64,000 bases of DNA from Conchocele bisecta (taxonomy: Eukaryota; Mollusca; Bivalvia; Lucinida; Thyasiridae), in assembly GCA_029237695.1 (NCBI GenBank), contig CM055274.1, positions 19,891,505 through 19,955,504 of the forward strand, given 5' to 3'. Made by a program: the position numbers and the translations under genes. Positions 46,664 to 58,784 of this stretch are shown here, piece after piece (position 1 is the first letter of the stretch; each line of letters starts with the position of its first letter). The notes below the pieces were generated by a model that was not told the origin of the DNA, did no database searches, and worked only from the letters and a program-made list of their open reading frames with translations.

Positions 46664-47566
46664 CTAGCCAGTTTTGTGACCATTGGTGTTAAGATCGGCA
46701 TTTAGTTGTGTTGCGGATTCTGATGGGTCGTCTACAATGATGTATAGGCTTGTATCGTCTGCAAATAGTCCAATTTTAGAGTTGATAGTTTGAACTATAT
46801 CGTTAATGTAGATAAGAAAGAGTAAAGGGCCCAAAATGGATCCTTGGGGAACTCCGGCGGTTACATTAGACCATTTGGAAGATTCGTTTAAGTGTACTAC
46901 TCGCTGTTTTCTATCTGCTAGGTACGATTTAAACCAGGAAAGAAGGTTCCCGGTCATTCCGATTGAGGAGAGTTTCATTATAAGGCCACGGTGCCAGACT
47001 CTATCAAATGCTTTTGAGATATCGCAGAAAACGGCTCGGACTTCTTTACCGTCATCCAATGCTTTGATGATATCGTTGTATATATATGTTAGCTGGTTGG
47101 TCGTCGAGTCTCCTTTAGTGAATCCTGATTGAAGAGGCGTGAGAATGTTATTGACAGTTATATAATTGTATACATGCTTGTGAATGCATCGCTCCATAAG
47201 TTTACCAATACAGCTTAGTAGGGATATGGGTCGGTAGATCTGCGGATTCGATGGGTCAGCCTTTTTAAATATCGGAACTACGTTTGCTAGTTTCCATGTA
47301 GAAGGGAAATATGAAGATGCAATGAGCTTGTTGAAGTATGTGGTTAGAGGTTGCGATAAGACTTCGGAGCCTTCACAAAGAAGGCGCGGGCTAATCAGGT
47401 CGGGACCACATGCTTTAGAAGGGTCGATGTTGGATATGGCACCACGTACATCTTGGGGAGTGAGAAAAATAGTCGGAATGGAGTATGGTGGTGTTTGGTC
47501 AAGTGTAGGTAATTCTGTGTTGCTGTCATCTAGTAATGATTGCTTACAAAAATAAGAATTAAGCAT
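46664..47566 (-). pseudogene. LINE reverse transcriptase, right copy
   Basis: An open 300-codon stretch with the full motif series: SKACGPDLIS, AVFCDISKAFDRVWH, AGVPQGSILGPLLFLIYIND, FADDTSLYII. Ends at the same shared frameshift (HKTG, stop). Confidence 0.87.
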
Positions 47567-49080
47567 TTCGGTTTTTTGAGTATCAGTCGTAGCTTCATAT
47601 CCATTTTCAAAAAGCGAGGGGATTTTTGAAGATGAGCTGCGCTTGTTTGTTAGTTGCTTAGCCAGTTTAAACCAGTTTTTTGCATTGAAGTTATTATCAT
47701 TAATTTTTTATACCATTTTGGTTTTAAATTCGGCCTTGCACTTAAGCAGGGTGGTGGTTACTTCATTTCGTATTTTACGGAAACATGCCCACGTGTGTTC
47801 ATTGTTAGTAGTTTTTGCCTTTTTATGTATTCTATTTCTTTTCCTTATAATGTCTACGTATAGTGCAGTTGAACCATGGTATGTCGTTAGGTCTTATGGT
47901 CACCATTTTGTTTGGGATATAATTTTTAGCGGCGTTCGTGATGATTTCCGTTATTTTGCTAGCCACATTGTCTAAGTTATTTGACTGATGAATGAATTCC
48001 CAGTTTGTGTTTGCTAGAAATTTCTCTATATTTATTAAAGTCGCCTTTGTCGTATAGCCAAATGTGCCTCTTATAAGCAGTTATTTTGGGCTTATCAAAT
48101 TTTAGGACGGTTACAATTGGGCAGTGGAAACGTATTAAATCCGGTATAAACGGGATCCGCAACGAATGATGTTAGGACATGTTGGGTGTGTTTAACGAAC
48201 ATCAGGTCAATTAGTGAGCTGGAGTGTTCAGTAAAGTGAGTTGCCGTTGTGATTAGTTGCTCTGCGCAATAAGATGTTATAAGTCTATTGATTTTATTTG
48301 GAGTGCCGTTTAGAATATCAATATTAAAGTCGCCTGTGACTAGTATGTTGTCAGCCTGCTGGTTAAACGCACGGTCCAATGCTCATCTTCTAGAAGATTC
48401 CATTCGGTATTATTGGAGTTGGGTGGTCTGTATATGCCGCCTAGTAGTACTTCACGGTGGTCAATATGTAACTCGATCCAAAGTGATTCGAGGCCATTGA
48501 TAGAAAGGTCGTTACGTTGTTTTGCAAAGAGTGAGTCGCGAACATATATTGCTACTCCGCCGCCGATTCTGTTTTGTCTATCACATCGAAATGGAGGATT
48601 AAAGTTAGGAATTAATATATCTTCTTTAGGTGTAGTTTGTGATAGCCATGTTTCAGTGAAAACAAGGACGTCGTAAGGTTGCGATTCGATTTCCAGTATA
48701 TCAAGTTTGCTGGTTATGCTTTGTATGTTCAAGTGCATAATGCTAAGGCCCCCGTTGATTAGATTTATATATGATGACGTCGAGATGTTGGATGATTCAT
48801 CGGATAGTTCGGAATGCGAGCTAGGACCAGGGTTGGGATGTATGTCACCTGATAATAAGATTTGTAAATAGATGTGTGGAGTTGTCTTCATGATTCTATT
48901 ATGTGTTATCGTGATAAGTATGAGTATGCTAGTTAGGGCAATTAGTGCCTTGAATAGTTTGGATGTGAATCCTTTATTTTGAGTCAGTGAATTATCATTA
49001 GGCGTGAACCTCCTTGTTGACAAGGCGGCTATCCGACATAGCTTGGACGTAAGTTTGAGCGATATTACTGTGCTATACAA
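47567..49080 (-). pseudogene. LINE ORF, 2A-like motif and endonuclease, right copy
   Basis: The start (49080) runs unbroken through DIHPNPGP into the endonuclease (VFTETWL, GGIYRPPNS), unlike the left copy, which shows that both belong to one polyprotein. One-base insertions near 48375-48385 and a shift near 48005 break it further on, and a short deletion near 47850 removes part of the linker. Confidence 0.84.
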
Positions 49081-50188
49081 TTATAGCGATGAGTCATTGT
49101 TAACGTGTGTAAGGAGCATAGTTAGAATTGTTATCAAGAGACGATTTCTATAGGCACTATTCATTCGTGAGCCTGCACGGCGTCCCCGCATCGGGTCTAT
49201 GTTGTTTGACATTATGTAAGTGTAGATTAGACAGACCGACACGGGGGTCGCAGCGCAGGACAACCCGCCCCGGGACAAGCTCCCATCCCACGGAAAGAAC
49301 TTGGGGACTCTTCGAAGCACAAACACAGCTTATATGAATGCAATGCGAGGTGTATTACCTCGATAATGTAGTTAAGAAACATGCGGAAAAAATGGGTGGG
49401 GAAGGGGACGTACTCAATGTGTGTGACGAGTCAACGTGTAGGCATAAATCAGTGACGATGGCTAGACATTCCAGGTTTGTGTTTATCATGGTTAGTGGTT
49501 CAGTTTCCGATGTCCAAAATGAGTGGAATTCCCGAAACAGAGCTCAATATTTACAGAAGGCCAGTTCAACAGTGTACAAACCATGGAGTGATATATGTCT
49601 TGATATGCTGTTAATATGTATAATGGATTTAGCTCTCAAGTATCGGACGTACGAAACTGTACATGAGGGCCAAAATGCAAGTATTGAATATGTTGTACAT
49701 GTATCACAATTATGACGAGGTCAGATTTTCGACGTATATGCGAGTTGGACGTATAGTTGGGGGAACCTTAGGGAATGAGCAAGGTACCAAATGGTTAGGA
49801 TCATAGCTGCCATGTTCGCCATTGGGTTTCTGCTGTTGTTATATTAATTTCTGAGAACCTGGTATTTGTTAAAAGGTCGTGGGAGTACACTAAGTTGTAA
49901 GAAGTATGCCTTTCTTTTTCGCCACCAGCAGCCCACCTACCGCGAGTTATCGTGTATTATAAATGTCTACTTAATAATAATGTTTTTACATTGCTTTCTA
50001 CATAAGTGTGGACATATAATGGTCGAGCGTGTCCGTATCAGGAGCAAGTTGGCCGTGCTCGGCTGAGCGAACAACCCAATGAAACGGCTCTCCCTCGATT
50101 GGGGGAGGGCGGTTATGGGAAGTTAGCTTGTCTAATGTTGGACGGGTGTGCCCCTCCGGTGTCCTCATAGCGAACAAGAGCATCAATT

Positions 50189-51330
50189 GTGATATAGTCA
50201 AACAGGCTTGTGATAACTTGGGCTGTTTGTCTTTCATAGTTGGTCCATTTACTATCATTGACACAAGGGCATTGAGACTGTTCGGTACTGCTGTAGATTG
50301 ACAGTCAGGAGGAAAATCACCCGAAAACTGAAACTGTTCGTCAGAATCAAAGATGTCTCTGCGGATAGTTTTTGCAACTTTAGCCATTTCTAATGCCTCA
50401 GATTTGTAATCTCTTACAGTTAGTGCATCCTTTAACATTTGTTGTATGCCTTCAGGGAATACTAACACTGAGGCGCTTTCCATCTGTATGTTCTTGAATC
50501 ACATTGTTACAAAAGTGTTCAAGTATTTCATTCTTTAGACGAGAAATCTGTTAGTTGTTAGATCAGACCTAATTCTTTGAGATGTATGTCATACATATTT
50601 TGGAGAACAGACAATACAAACATGTGTGTACCATCTTCTATAACTGCATTTTCCATGTAGCACACCAACTCAGAAAATGCCATTGCCTTGGCCTTTCTAT
50701 GTTCCAAGTGCATATCATTGTATGTAGAACTTTCATTAGCTCTTAACAAACTACGATATTTTATTTTGTACGATATCTTGTTAAGCAAGATGAATGATAC
50801 TTAACATCATTTGACACAAGATCGCCCCCGACAATTTTAGCATGCATCTCTGTATCATCCATTTCTTTAACCATTTGATGTAGTTTTAAATCTGCATTGC
50901 ACGTACTATAATCATGAAGCTTTTCTGAGCAGATTGTTTCACAAAAGATACACAAATTCTTATCCAGTGAGTATGATAGGCGCTTGACGCGACTTTCACT
51001 TGCACACCAGTCTTCTGTTATCACATGATGCTGTCTTTTCTTGGCGCGATCAAGTCTGGCATTGTTGAATTGTTGATGGCACGTCTTGTGCCACGTTGCC
51101 TCATGGTCAAGAAAACCCTGTACAGTTCCAATCTCGCCAAAGTCCACACTTACAGGCAAACTGTCAATACTACGAAATTGCTCAACGTTGGATAAGAATG
51201 ATTTATATATTTATATATTTCTGTCGCACTGCAGTACGAAACTGGACTGTGAATGGGCGGCGGAGCTCTTCAGATGTGTGGCCGTTTGGCATATTACGCA
51301 CCGCTTCCAGTCAGTCTCCCTAGACGCCAT
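50189..51330 (-). pseudogene. Academ-like transposase gene, N-terminal part, right copy
   Basis: MASRETDWKRCVICQTAT at 51330 downwards, WHKTCHQQF, CIFCE and YHSSCLTRY. Frame breaks near 50780 and 50490-50560, where the left copy is open, so this half is more damaged in the right arm. Confidence 0.75.
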
Positions 51331-53230
51331 GTTCCATTCCTGGAAATATATGAATGGAGACTCGCCATTTCTGATGATGTTAAAATAAATAAAGAAACCA
51401 TGCACTGTGTTTATCTGTGTTCGTAATATTTAACCCCAAGTAACTGACACGGACTATCGGCCGGGGTATTCCATATTAAGTTAGGAACTGTTACATTACG
51501 CTGTATTAGGGGTCATTTTTGTGTATATAAATGTACATGTACGTAGGAATGCCGCAGATCCTGATGAGCCGGCTCACGTGATCTACAATTTGCAAAACAT
51601 GTTGATAAACGACAAGGTACATCTGTCGTGTTAAAAGCGTGACTCATTAGGCATCAGGGATTAGGGATCAATTGAAGTGCTAAATCACACCGCCGATGTA
51701 CTTTGAACTCGATCTGAGGGTATGTATTCGCGATATTTTAAAAGGGACTAAACAAGGACGCCTCGAAGCGATCGGGGCCGAACAGGTATTCGCGTTAAAA
51801 CGTGTAACCATTGTACACATTTCAACGCTTTCATATAGCTACACGCTTCCAGGTAAAGCGTTGTACACGTTTCAACTCTTTCACCTCGCTACATATGTAT
51901 ACGCCAAATCGTGTTATACGCCTTGAAGCTAAACGTATTACACGCTTTAAAACTAAACGGTTTGACAATGTGTATTACTGTACACGTGTACGAACCGTAT
52001 TATACGTTTAAACAACGTATGCAACGCTTTTAAACTAAACGGTTTGACAATGTGTATTACACGTGTACGAACCGTATTATACGTTTAAACAACGTATACA
52101 ACGCTACAGCAAACCGTTGCGTTCGCGTTGCGTTCGCGTTGAGTTTGCAAGTGTTGTCTACGGTGGAACAAAAACGGAGACTGCACTGTAAGTTCACACC
52201 TAAAAAAAAATGGCCAGGGGTTCCCCTGGGGCAGAGCCATTTCCATTTTCCCCCAGCCCTTTCCCCAAAATGTTTTATAATGTTCCCTCTAATAAGATTG
52301 TCATTTCATTCAAACAGCGAAATCTAATGACACACATGTTTTCATTACTATGTAACAAAAGTCAGGTTTATGGAAGACTATATTTGAGATGTAACAGATC
52401 TGTAAATGTTATTTCACATTAGAACAGGTTAAAACTTACCTCATATACTTGAGAATGTGGCAAATAGATACATGTTTCTTCCCATTTCGAAAATGGCGCA
52501 CACCAAACTTTTGTTGTTGTTGTTGTTGTCGCTGTTGTTGTTGTTGCCATTTATGAAATCCCGCGCTTACTTTTCAGCACCACCATGTAATTATGGGTAA
52601 ATAAAAAATGGGATATTACTTTAATATCTAAAATTGTGTATATACATGTATTTGCATAAAACGAGCCTTGAGAAATACAGTTATGTAAATATTAGTGTTA
52701 CCGGACATATTATATACATTTATATATGCATATAGGCATATAGTGGGCATTTCAAATTGATTTAAATGAGGTAAGTCTCCAGTTACCTTGCAACAGTACC
52801 CAAATTGCCATTGTTTACTATTTACTAAACCAAATCAGAAATATTAAAATGAATGTATATAGCCTTCAGAAGCAAATGTATGGCAAAATAATGAACTTTG
52901 GTGGCCATCTTGGATTTATGCAAATTAGTAAAATGATTCAGTTGTTATATTGTAATGTTACTCAAATACATTGTTGCATCCAACACTCGCATTCCTGGGG
53001 GTTAAAGTACTCAAACATATCCATTGAGTACAATCATAGGCCATATAATTAATATTTGGCGGCCATCTTGGATTCATGCATATTAAACGTGTTTCGGTTG
53101 TCTTTTTTTCTTGGAGCCACTTATTTTAGGAATCTGTATGACCTTAGCTACGTCCCACAAAAAAAAATGGCACTTTTGGCCGGCGTGTATAGATAATCCA
53201 TTGTTTTCAAGTTAAGGGACCGCACTATCC
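51331..53230. repeat. Transposon 5' subterminal region, minisatellites and outer end, right copy
   Basis: Mirror of 391-2298. Minisatellites at about 51940-52150 (two 11-bp units). Subterminal GATGGCC-type motifs near 52905 and 53060. TTAAGGGACCGCACTA ends at 53227, followed by TCC. Confidence 0.75.
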
Positions 53231-53606
53231 AGGTTATATATAAAAAACGTTTGTACTGGTTAGTATCTCTCCCTAAATCACAGTTGTTTACTTCTATATA
53301 CGTAACATGTACATAACACTCTTCTGCATATATCGCCGCAGGCTACATGTACATAAACTGCCTTGTCAGTTAGACGCGCGAGACACTCAGTTCAACACGG
53401 GTTCGAGATTATCGGGAAGTATATAGATTCTCCAATAAAATTATAGGATTACAGAAATGGATCGATTGTCTGATTGTGTAACCATAGCATCATACTTAAT
53501 ACAGGGTTGCTCTGGTTGCAGCAATATATTAAGAAGGAATTATCTTACTTTATTTTTTTCGACATACTGTAACATCTATGTGTGGACGATTAGCGACGGC
53601 CTCTCT
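53231..53606. other. Flank of transposon
   Basis: Mirror of about 20-390. No gene recognised. Confidence 0.5.
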
Positions 53607-54000
53607 ACTGTCTGTTCCACGTTTTGCTGCGACGAACTTTTGGCTATTAAACATATTAAATCTAATAATTATTTAAAAGTAAGTACTGTTTTATCAATAA
53701 CAAAAGTGTCACCTTCCCCCAAAACAATTATTTGATGAAATTCCATAAAATATTGATTTGATTGCGAAAAACGATTTTCATATGGGAATTTAATATGTGG
53801 GCTAAAAATAGATATTTAAAAAAAAATAATTATTTGTGGACCGATTTTCAAAATCTAACTTTTGTTTTCTTAGTTACATTTTTTTGTGGAGGGTGACTGT
53901 TTTGTTATTGATGAAAACGTACTTACTTTTAAATATATTTTTTGATTTAATGTGTTTAATGGCCAAATTTTCGTTGGCAGCAAAACGTGGAACAGACAGT
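53607..54000. mobile_element. Foldback element at visible limit of right arm
   Basis: 394 bp from ACTGTCTGTTCCACGTTTTG to CAAAACGTGGAACAGACAGT, with matching inner blocks (AAAAGTAAGTAC, ATCAATAACAAAA) over about 100 bp per arm. No protein. The left arm reaches the first bases of its own copy at window position 1. Confidence 0.82.
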
Positions 54001-54104
54001 TTATGTGATACAAGGTTGATAGGTCATTTTATAAGAATTATTATTTCTTATTTTTTGCAGAAAGTAAAGTTCATTGGAAAGTTCATGTTATTATATTGCT
54101 TATC

Positions 54105-54441
54105 TACGGAGCCCTGCAGGGGACGTAGCATACTTTTTTTTTATTAATTCGTTCCCACAAAATAACAATTCGATCCCACGAATTAACAATTTGTTCCCTC
54201 AATTTAACAATTCCTTCCCACGAACGAATTTTTAATTGGAGGGAACGAATTGTAGGGAACGAATTGTCATTTCGTGGGAACGAATTAGTAATTCGAGGGA
54301 ACGGATTGTTATGTCGTGGGAAAGAATTATAAATTCGAGGGAACGAATTCATTTGTTAAATTGAGGGAACTAACAGTTATTTGTCGGGAATGAATTAATA
54401 ATAAAAAAAAAAACTATCCATGTCCCCTGCGGGGCTCCGTA
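54105..54441. mobile_element. MITE with internal GGGAACGAATT repeats
   Basis: Ends TACGGAGCCCTGCAGGGGAC and GTCCCCTGCGGGGCTCCGTA, 337 bp. The interior is a run of degenerate units of about 20-25 bp around GGGAACGAATT in both orientations, flanked by T and A runs. Frames with repeated NSFPR are a by-product. Confidence 0.75.
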
Positions 54442-54643
54442 CATATCGTCTCACATAATTATTTTGAGAATGCAATTGTACGATATATATACATGTATAT
54501 TGTGCTTTATGTAGTATTGTACAATTGGTGGGACGTAAATAAATAAATTATCTATCTCTTGAACTCCAATAAAACTGTATGATTAAAGAAATGATTTATT
54601 GTCTACTATATGTCTACTATATGAACCTAATTCCAGGATACCA

Positions 54644-54836
54644 GGGGACCGTTTCACTAAACTTCGTACGGCTAAAATTTTCGTAAGTGCAAACTGTTTT
54701 CGTGCAAACAATTATTGGATTTACATTTATTGAGCATAGGCTCAATAAATGTTAATCACGAATTGAAATTTCCAAACAATCCTAAATTCGCACTTACGAA
54801 CATTTTAGTGGTACGAAGTTTGGTGAAACGGGCCCC
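54644..54836. mobile_element. CCGTTTCACTAAAC-family MITE
   Basis: GGGGACCGTTTCACTAAACT ... GTGAAACGGGCCCC with inner TTCGTAAGTGC/GCACTTACGAA. CCAG flanks both ends. Same insertion as 59006, so it predates the segmental duplication. Confidence 0.82.
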
Positions 54837-55008
54837 AGTTCCAGTGCGTTGGTTGATCTCCGTGGATATACGTGTGCTGAATGTGATGGAAAACTGACAA
54901 CTTTCAGATGCATGTATTTCAGAATTATACTGTTTTCACAGAATATTAGCATCACAGCTGATCAAATTCGCTTAGTAACCATACATAGTATACTGCATTA
55001 TTTTATAG

Positions 55009-55202
55009 TATGCACCGACTCGAGATGGGGCGATGCTTGCAACCAGACCTGCGGTAATTGTCATGGTAACGCGACATGCTATCACGTGAATGGCACCTGT
55101 CACCTGGGCTGTGGAGACGGCTGGGAGGGAGATCTGTGTACAGAAGGCATGTTGACCTGTCAATCACTAGACGAATATAACCGTGCTTGTTCTCAATGGT
55201 GA
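55009..55202 (+). CDS. EGF-like exon, probable terminal form
   Basis: Acceptor TTTATAG. Encodes CTDSRWGDACNQTCGNC, NATCYHVNGTCHLGC and GWEGDLCTEG. Instead of a GT donor it continues GCATGTTGACC and reads MLTCQSLDEYNRACSQW to TGA 55200-55202. It may be a last exon, may use a GC donor, or may have lost its donor. All module cysteines are present, with two or three NxT sites. Confidence 0.72.
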
Positions 55203-55377
55203 ATTTGACTTTTCCATGTTACGTTTATTGAATACAGAAAAAACGGTTTGGTTTTAAAACAATTGAAAATAATATTGACACACAGTGCCTTAAATGAAAC
55301 AAGTCATGTGACTTTGTACCTGACAGCATGTGCGATATCACATGAAAAATATTTACAAAATATACGATATTTTCCAA

Positions 55378-55424
55378 AAATGACGTCGAAAGATGACAAA
55401 TTTCGTCATCTTTCGACGTCATTT
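55378..55424. repeat. Perfect 20-bp-arm hairpin
   Basis: AAATGACGTCGAAAGATGAC, 7-base spacer, exact complement. TGACGTCG resembles a CRE half-site. A second copy at 59772-59818 has one mismatch. Confidence 0.85.
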
Positions 55425-55479
55425 ATAGGAAATAACACATTTACATAATTAGATGTATTCCTACACGCCGTTTCACCCT

Positions 55480-55771
55480 GTGATTCGAAAAAAAACCCAG
55501 AAGAGATTCAGGAAAGTGACGACGAACTTTGTCAATTCATGAACCATATTGATGAGCAGCTAAATGATGGAAACCCGATCGTGAACTCTCGGCTGAGAGT
55601 CAGACGCCCGCAGTTGGTTCGACGAAAACACAGCGTTGCAGGGCTGACAGATTTGCAACCGTGTCAAAAAAGAAAACAGATTGACGATCTACTGACCGGC
55701 GCCTCCAGCAATCGCACTAAGAAAATGACGAAATGGGGAATTTCCCAATTTAAACGTACGAATATTCATTG
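55480..55771 (+). pseudogene. Possible N-terminal part of Crypton-like (DUF3504) gene
   Basis: An open stretch ending NRTKKMTKWGISQFKRTNIH at TGA. The TKKMTKWGIxxFK motif resembles the start of the DNA-binding N-terminal lobe of DUF3504 (Crypton-related) proteins. The matching C-terminal part lies 1.4 kb downstream, so a gap or insertion divides them. The assignment rests on one short motif. Confidence 0.42.
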
Positions 55772-56539
55772 AGCATTACTCAAAATCAATAAGATATTGC
55801 GAAGAAAATTATACCCCACCCACCCACCACTTTTTTCATGGCAAACGTTTAAATGTTAATCAAAAGAAAACCATGTTCTGATAAGATTCATATGAATATG
55901 TAATATTCAAATATATTCCATGGTAATGAAAATCATAATAAATCCCAACATATTTGTCGTTAATGCACATATTAGGATCAACAGTTTGATTGTATCATGG
56001 TTATTTTAAGGAAAATTCTGAAAATCCTCATAATCTTCAATGTCTGTGGTTTACAGCCCGGAATTTAGTTTAATATGACTATTTACCTAACAGTTTAGTA
56101 TTTTATTCATGTTTACTATTATACTGTTTGGCATAAATCAGCCAATTGAAATGCGTAAAGTTACATGTACGTAATTAATTTTGCCGAAATATGTCTCTGA
56201 CAAGCAGTGTAGACCCTGACCAGCATGCGCGGATATATATGCATAAATATGAGATATGTATAAAGTCTAAAATTTCATTTCAGTGCTTTCACAAAATTCT
56301 AAATTTCAAAACAAACACATTGTCGGTGTTAAGAGAAAATGATGATGGTCAAAATTTGCACAATTTTATTTTTGTTCAGGAGAAAGAAAAATAGATTTTC
56401 ATCAAAACTAATCACAACATGTCCTTTTGATTGATATTATGCTAATTCAAGACATGGTAATGTGCAAGTTATCATATAACAATCCAATTCAAAATTAGTG
56501 AATGAGATATAAAATGTTTGTGTGATATTTTTTTCTCGA
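55772..56539. other. AT-rich non-coding stretch
   Basis: No gene recognised. CAAGCAGTGTAGACCCTGAC near 56201 resembles a short dispersed repeat. Confidence 0.45.
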
Positions 56540-56943
56540 TTAGCAATGAGTAGTTGCGAACAGTAACTCTTGCAATCTACTCGCGTACCGTCCTTAGCCA
56601 GAGTTGCGATTCCACTCATAAGCTTACTCTGCAGAATAGCGAATCAGATCTGAATCGCACTTTCGCAGTTAATTGTGAAAGATTTTCTATATTTTTTAAC
56701 TGAAATAAAATATCAATATTATGAAATAACATATTCCAGTAATTTTGACATGCATTTACATAATTTAGATGACCTTATATTTTTCTAAGATGAAAACTAT
56801 GTCACAATTGACTGCCGAAGTGTGAATCAAATATGATTAGCTATTCTGCAAAGGAAGCCTAGCTATGAGTGGAATCGTAACTCTGGCTATGGACAATACG
56901 TGGATAGATTGCAAGAGTTACTGTTCGCAACTAAGCAACGAGG
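56540..56943. mobile_element. Foldback element, 404 bp
   Basis: Arms of about 125 bp: TAGTTGCGAACAGTAACTCT and its complement at 56905-56930, GATTCCACTCATA and complement, GCAGAATAGC and complement. Spacer about 140 bp. It lies between the two halves of the Crypton-like pseudogene. Confidence 0.78.
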
Positions 56944-57208
56944 TACATCATTGCCACTGTGAGATACGTCCTTTTCGCACGGTCTGAAATGAAAATAAAG
57001 CAATCTAATAGCAAAAAGGTTGCATCTTAAGGCGAATTGCATTAATGCGATTGGATACAAGGTCGTAAACGTTGAGGGAAAGCACAGACACTAATTAAGA
57101 TAAGAACAAATGCATTTTCGCACCGAAATTGAACTTCGTCATTTCCGACGACATAAATAACGCAACACAAATAGTAAATACATTGTAATGTATTTACATA
57201 ATGGATGT

Positions 57209-58140
57209 CTGCAAGAGGCGAAAATGAAAACTTCGAGGGATGTAATGCGGCTGAGGAACTGGGCAAGAACCTGGATAAATTATATGCTGAAGTTCGAAAC
57301 CAGGATGGAAAACCGTACGGAAAGTCGACATTTGTGGGCCTAAAATCTTCAATTAACTGGCATATTCGATGACCGCCTTTCAACAAAGACGTTTGCTTAA
57401 TGAAGGACAAACATTTTCGCAAATCTAACCAAGTTTTCCTTGCAGTGTTAAAAAAACTGAAACAAGACGGTCTTGACCAAACTCAACATTATCCGACAAT
57501 AGCGGAAGGTGATCTTAAAAAAAATAGGGAATCACTTAAAACAACCGAGGCAAATTCTCTGCAACGCAAAGTTTAGTTCGACATCACATTATAATTTGCG
57601 CGGCGCGGACGTGAAAATGTTGCGAAAATAAGAGAAGATGCGTTTGCATTCAAAATAGACGAAACCGGCCTTGAATATGTCGAAATGAACTACAATGAAG
57701 CTACAAAAATCACACAGGAATGATACCAACCATGAATCCACGACGCGAATGTATGCAACCAATAAAACAGACTGTCCTGTGCAATCTTTGAAATTTTACC
57801 TGAGTAAATAGAACAAATCAAATGATCTCTTGTTTCAACAACTCCGACAGAAACACTGCTACGATGATGATTGGTATACAACCCGTCCAGTAGGACCAAT
57901 GACATTAAACGACACGATGAAAAATATTTCAAAATATGCAAAACTTAGCAAAGACAATGCCAACCATAGACAACAACAATCACCCTACTTTCACATGCTG
58001 GAGTAGACACTAGATATATAATGCAAATGTCAAAGCACACAAATGAAAGTTCTGTGAAGTCATAAAATAGAGATTGTTCGGACAACCAGAAACGTCAGTA
58101 TTCGGCTATTCTCCAAAATGCTGGAGCTAATCAAGAATAT
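57209..58140 (+). pseudogene. Crypton-like DUF3504 (tyrosine recombinase-related) pseudogene
   Basis: Recognisable pieces: LDKLYAEVRNQDGKPYGKST, PPFNKDVCLMKDKHF, NQVFLAVLKKLKQDG, ARRGRENV, DETGLEYVEMNYNEATK, TLLSHAGVDTRYIMQMSKHT, NESSVKS and RDCSDNQKRQYSAILQNA. This order is the DUF3504 domain, a Crypton-derived relative of tyrosine recombinases. Stops (e.g. 57370-57372, 57574) and shifts make it non-functional. The C-terminal box that normally reads like ...VMSVSGHRNESS has lost its Arg/His spacing. Confidence 0.78.
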
Positions 58141-58784
58141 GTGAGCCCTCCCAACTCTGTATCCACTCAACTGCTGTTACCTGTCCAGCATCAAGGTCAT
58201 GCGATGCCCTGTCACAACACTGGCTACTTGAAGTACTGCCACAATCACCAGCAAAGGGTGGAAAATCACATCATTGTACAGCCTACGAAACCAGCCGTTT
58301 ACCAACATCCATCGCCATATAATTTCCAAAATTGCACTGTGAATATACAACCATAACTATTACAATCATTAAGTGACCCACTTATAAAACTGTAAAATGT
58401 CAAGCTCGACAAACAAGCATCAGCGATGTCGGCCATTTTGTTCTAACTTTGAATGGGAATTCCCAGCAATGTCGGTCATTGGACAGTTTATTCTAATGGT
58501 CCAAGGTAGTATTGAACCATAGATAAAATAATCATTGGTGGATGCTAAAGAATATATATATGAAATAAAAGTTTGTAAATTGTAACACAATTCTTCATTA
58601 GTTTATGTATTTGTTTTGCACTATTTCTTTTCGTGTAATATGTTTAAATGGCAGTTATCACGGTTGCAGACAATATGTAAATCGGCCAATATAGTGAGGG
58701 TTGTAATGGGGATGCCCATATGGGTTGGTATTTTGGTTCAGAAATCAGGAAAATGAGTCAGAAATAATGGTCGTACATTAGAAT
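58141..58784. other. Sequence downstream of Crypton-like pseudogene
   Basis: 58141-58356 stays open and reads HCHNHQQRVENHIIVQPTKP-like residues (His/Gln/Pro rich), perhaps the tail of the same gene. The rest shows nothing. Confidence 0.4.

Larger units (their letters stand above)
45129..50175 (-). mobile_element. CR1/L2/jockey-group LINE, right copy
   Basis: 5047 bp with the same AATTGATGCTCTT duplications (45116-45128, 50176-50188, inverted). The same insertion event as 3443-8472, with different secondary damage. Confidence 0.88.
40430..53227 (-). mobile_element. Academ-like DNA transposon, right copy
   Basis: Ends TAGTGCGG at 40430 and CCGCACTA at 53227, with TCC on both sides (40427-40429, 53228-53230). 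Same genes, nested LINE and introns as the left copy. Two further copies of its 3' end follow in tandem (ends at 37847 and 35214). It sits in reverse orientation between + strand EGF exons, so it probably landed in an intron. Confidence 0.72.
27080..53624. repeat. Right arm of large inverted duplication
   Basis: Reverse complement of 1-18959, longer by about 7.6 kb. The excess is an L1-like insertion (1.27 kb plus duplication), two extra tandem units (5.2 kb) and about 1.09 kb missing from the left. It is continuous with unique sequence on both sides, unlike the left arm. Confidence 0.95.
54545..55443 (+). repeat. Segmental duplication, copy A
   Basis: Matches 58925-59836: CTTGAACTCCAATAA start, MITE, exon upstream region, EGF exon, and the TGACGTCG hairpin. 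About 4.4 kb apart in direct orientation. Confidence 0.85.

Noticed and set aside
54104..54352. Frame with repeated NSFPR residues, a possible repeat peptide
   Set aside because: By-product of GGGAACGAATT repeats inside a MITE.
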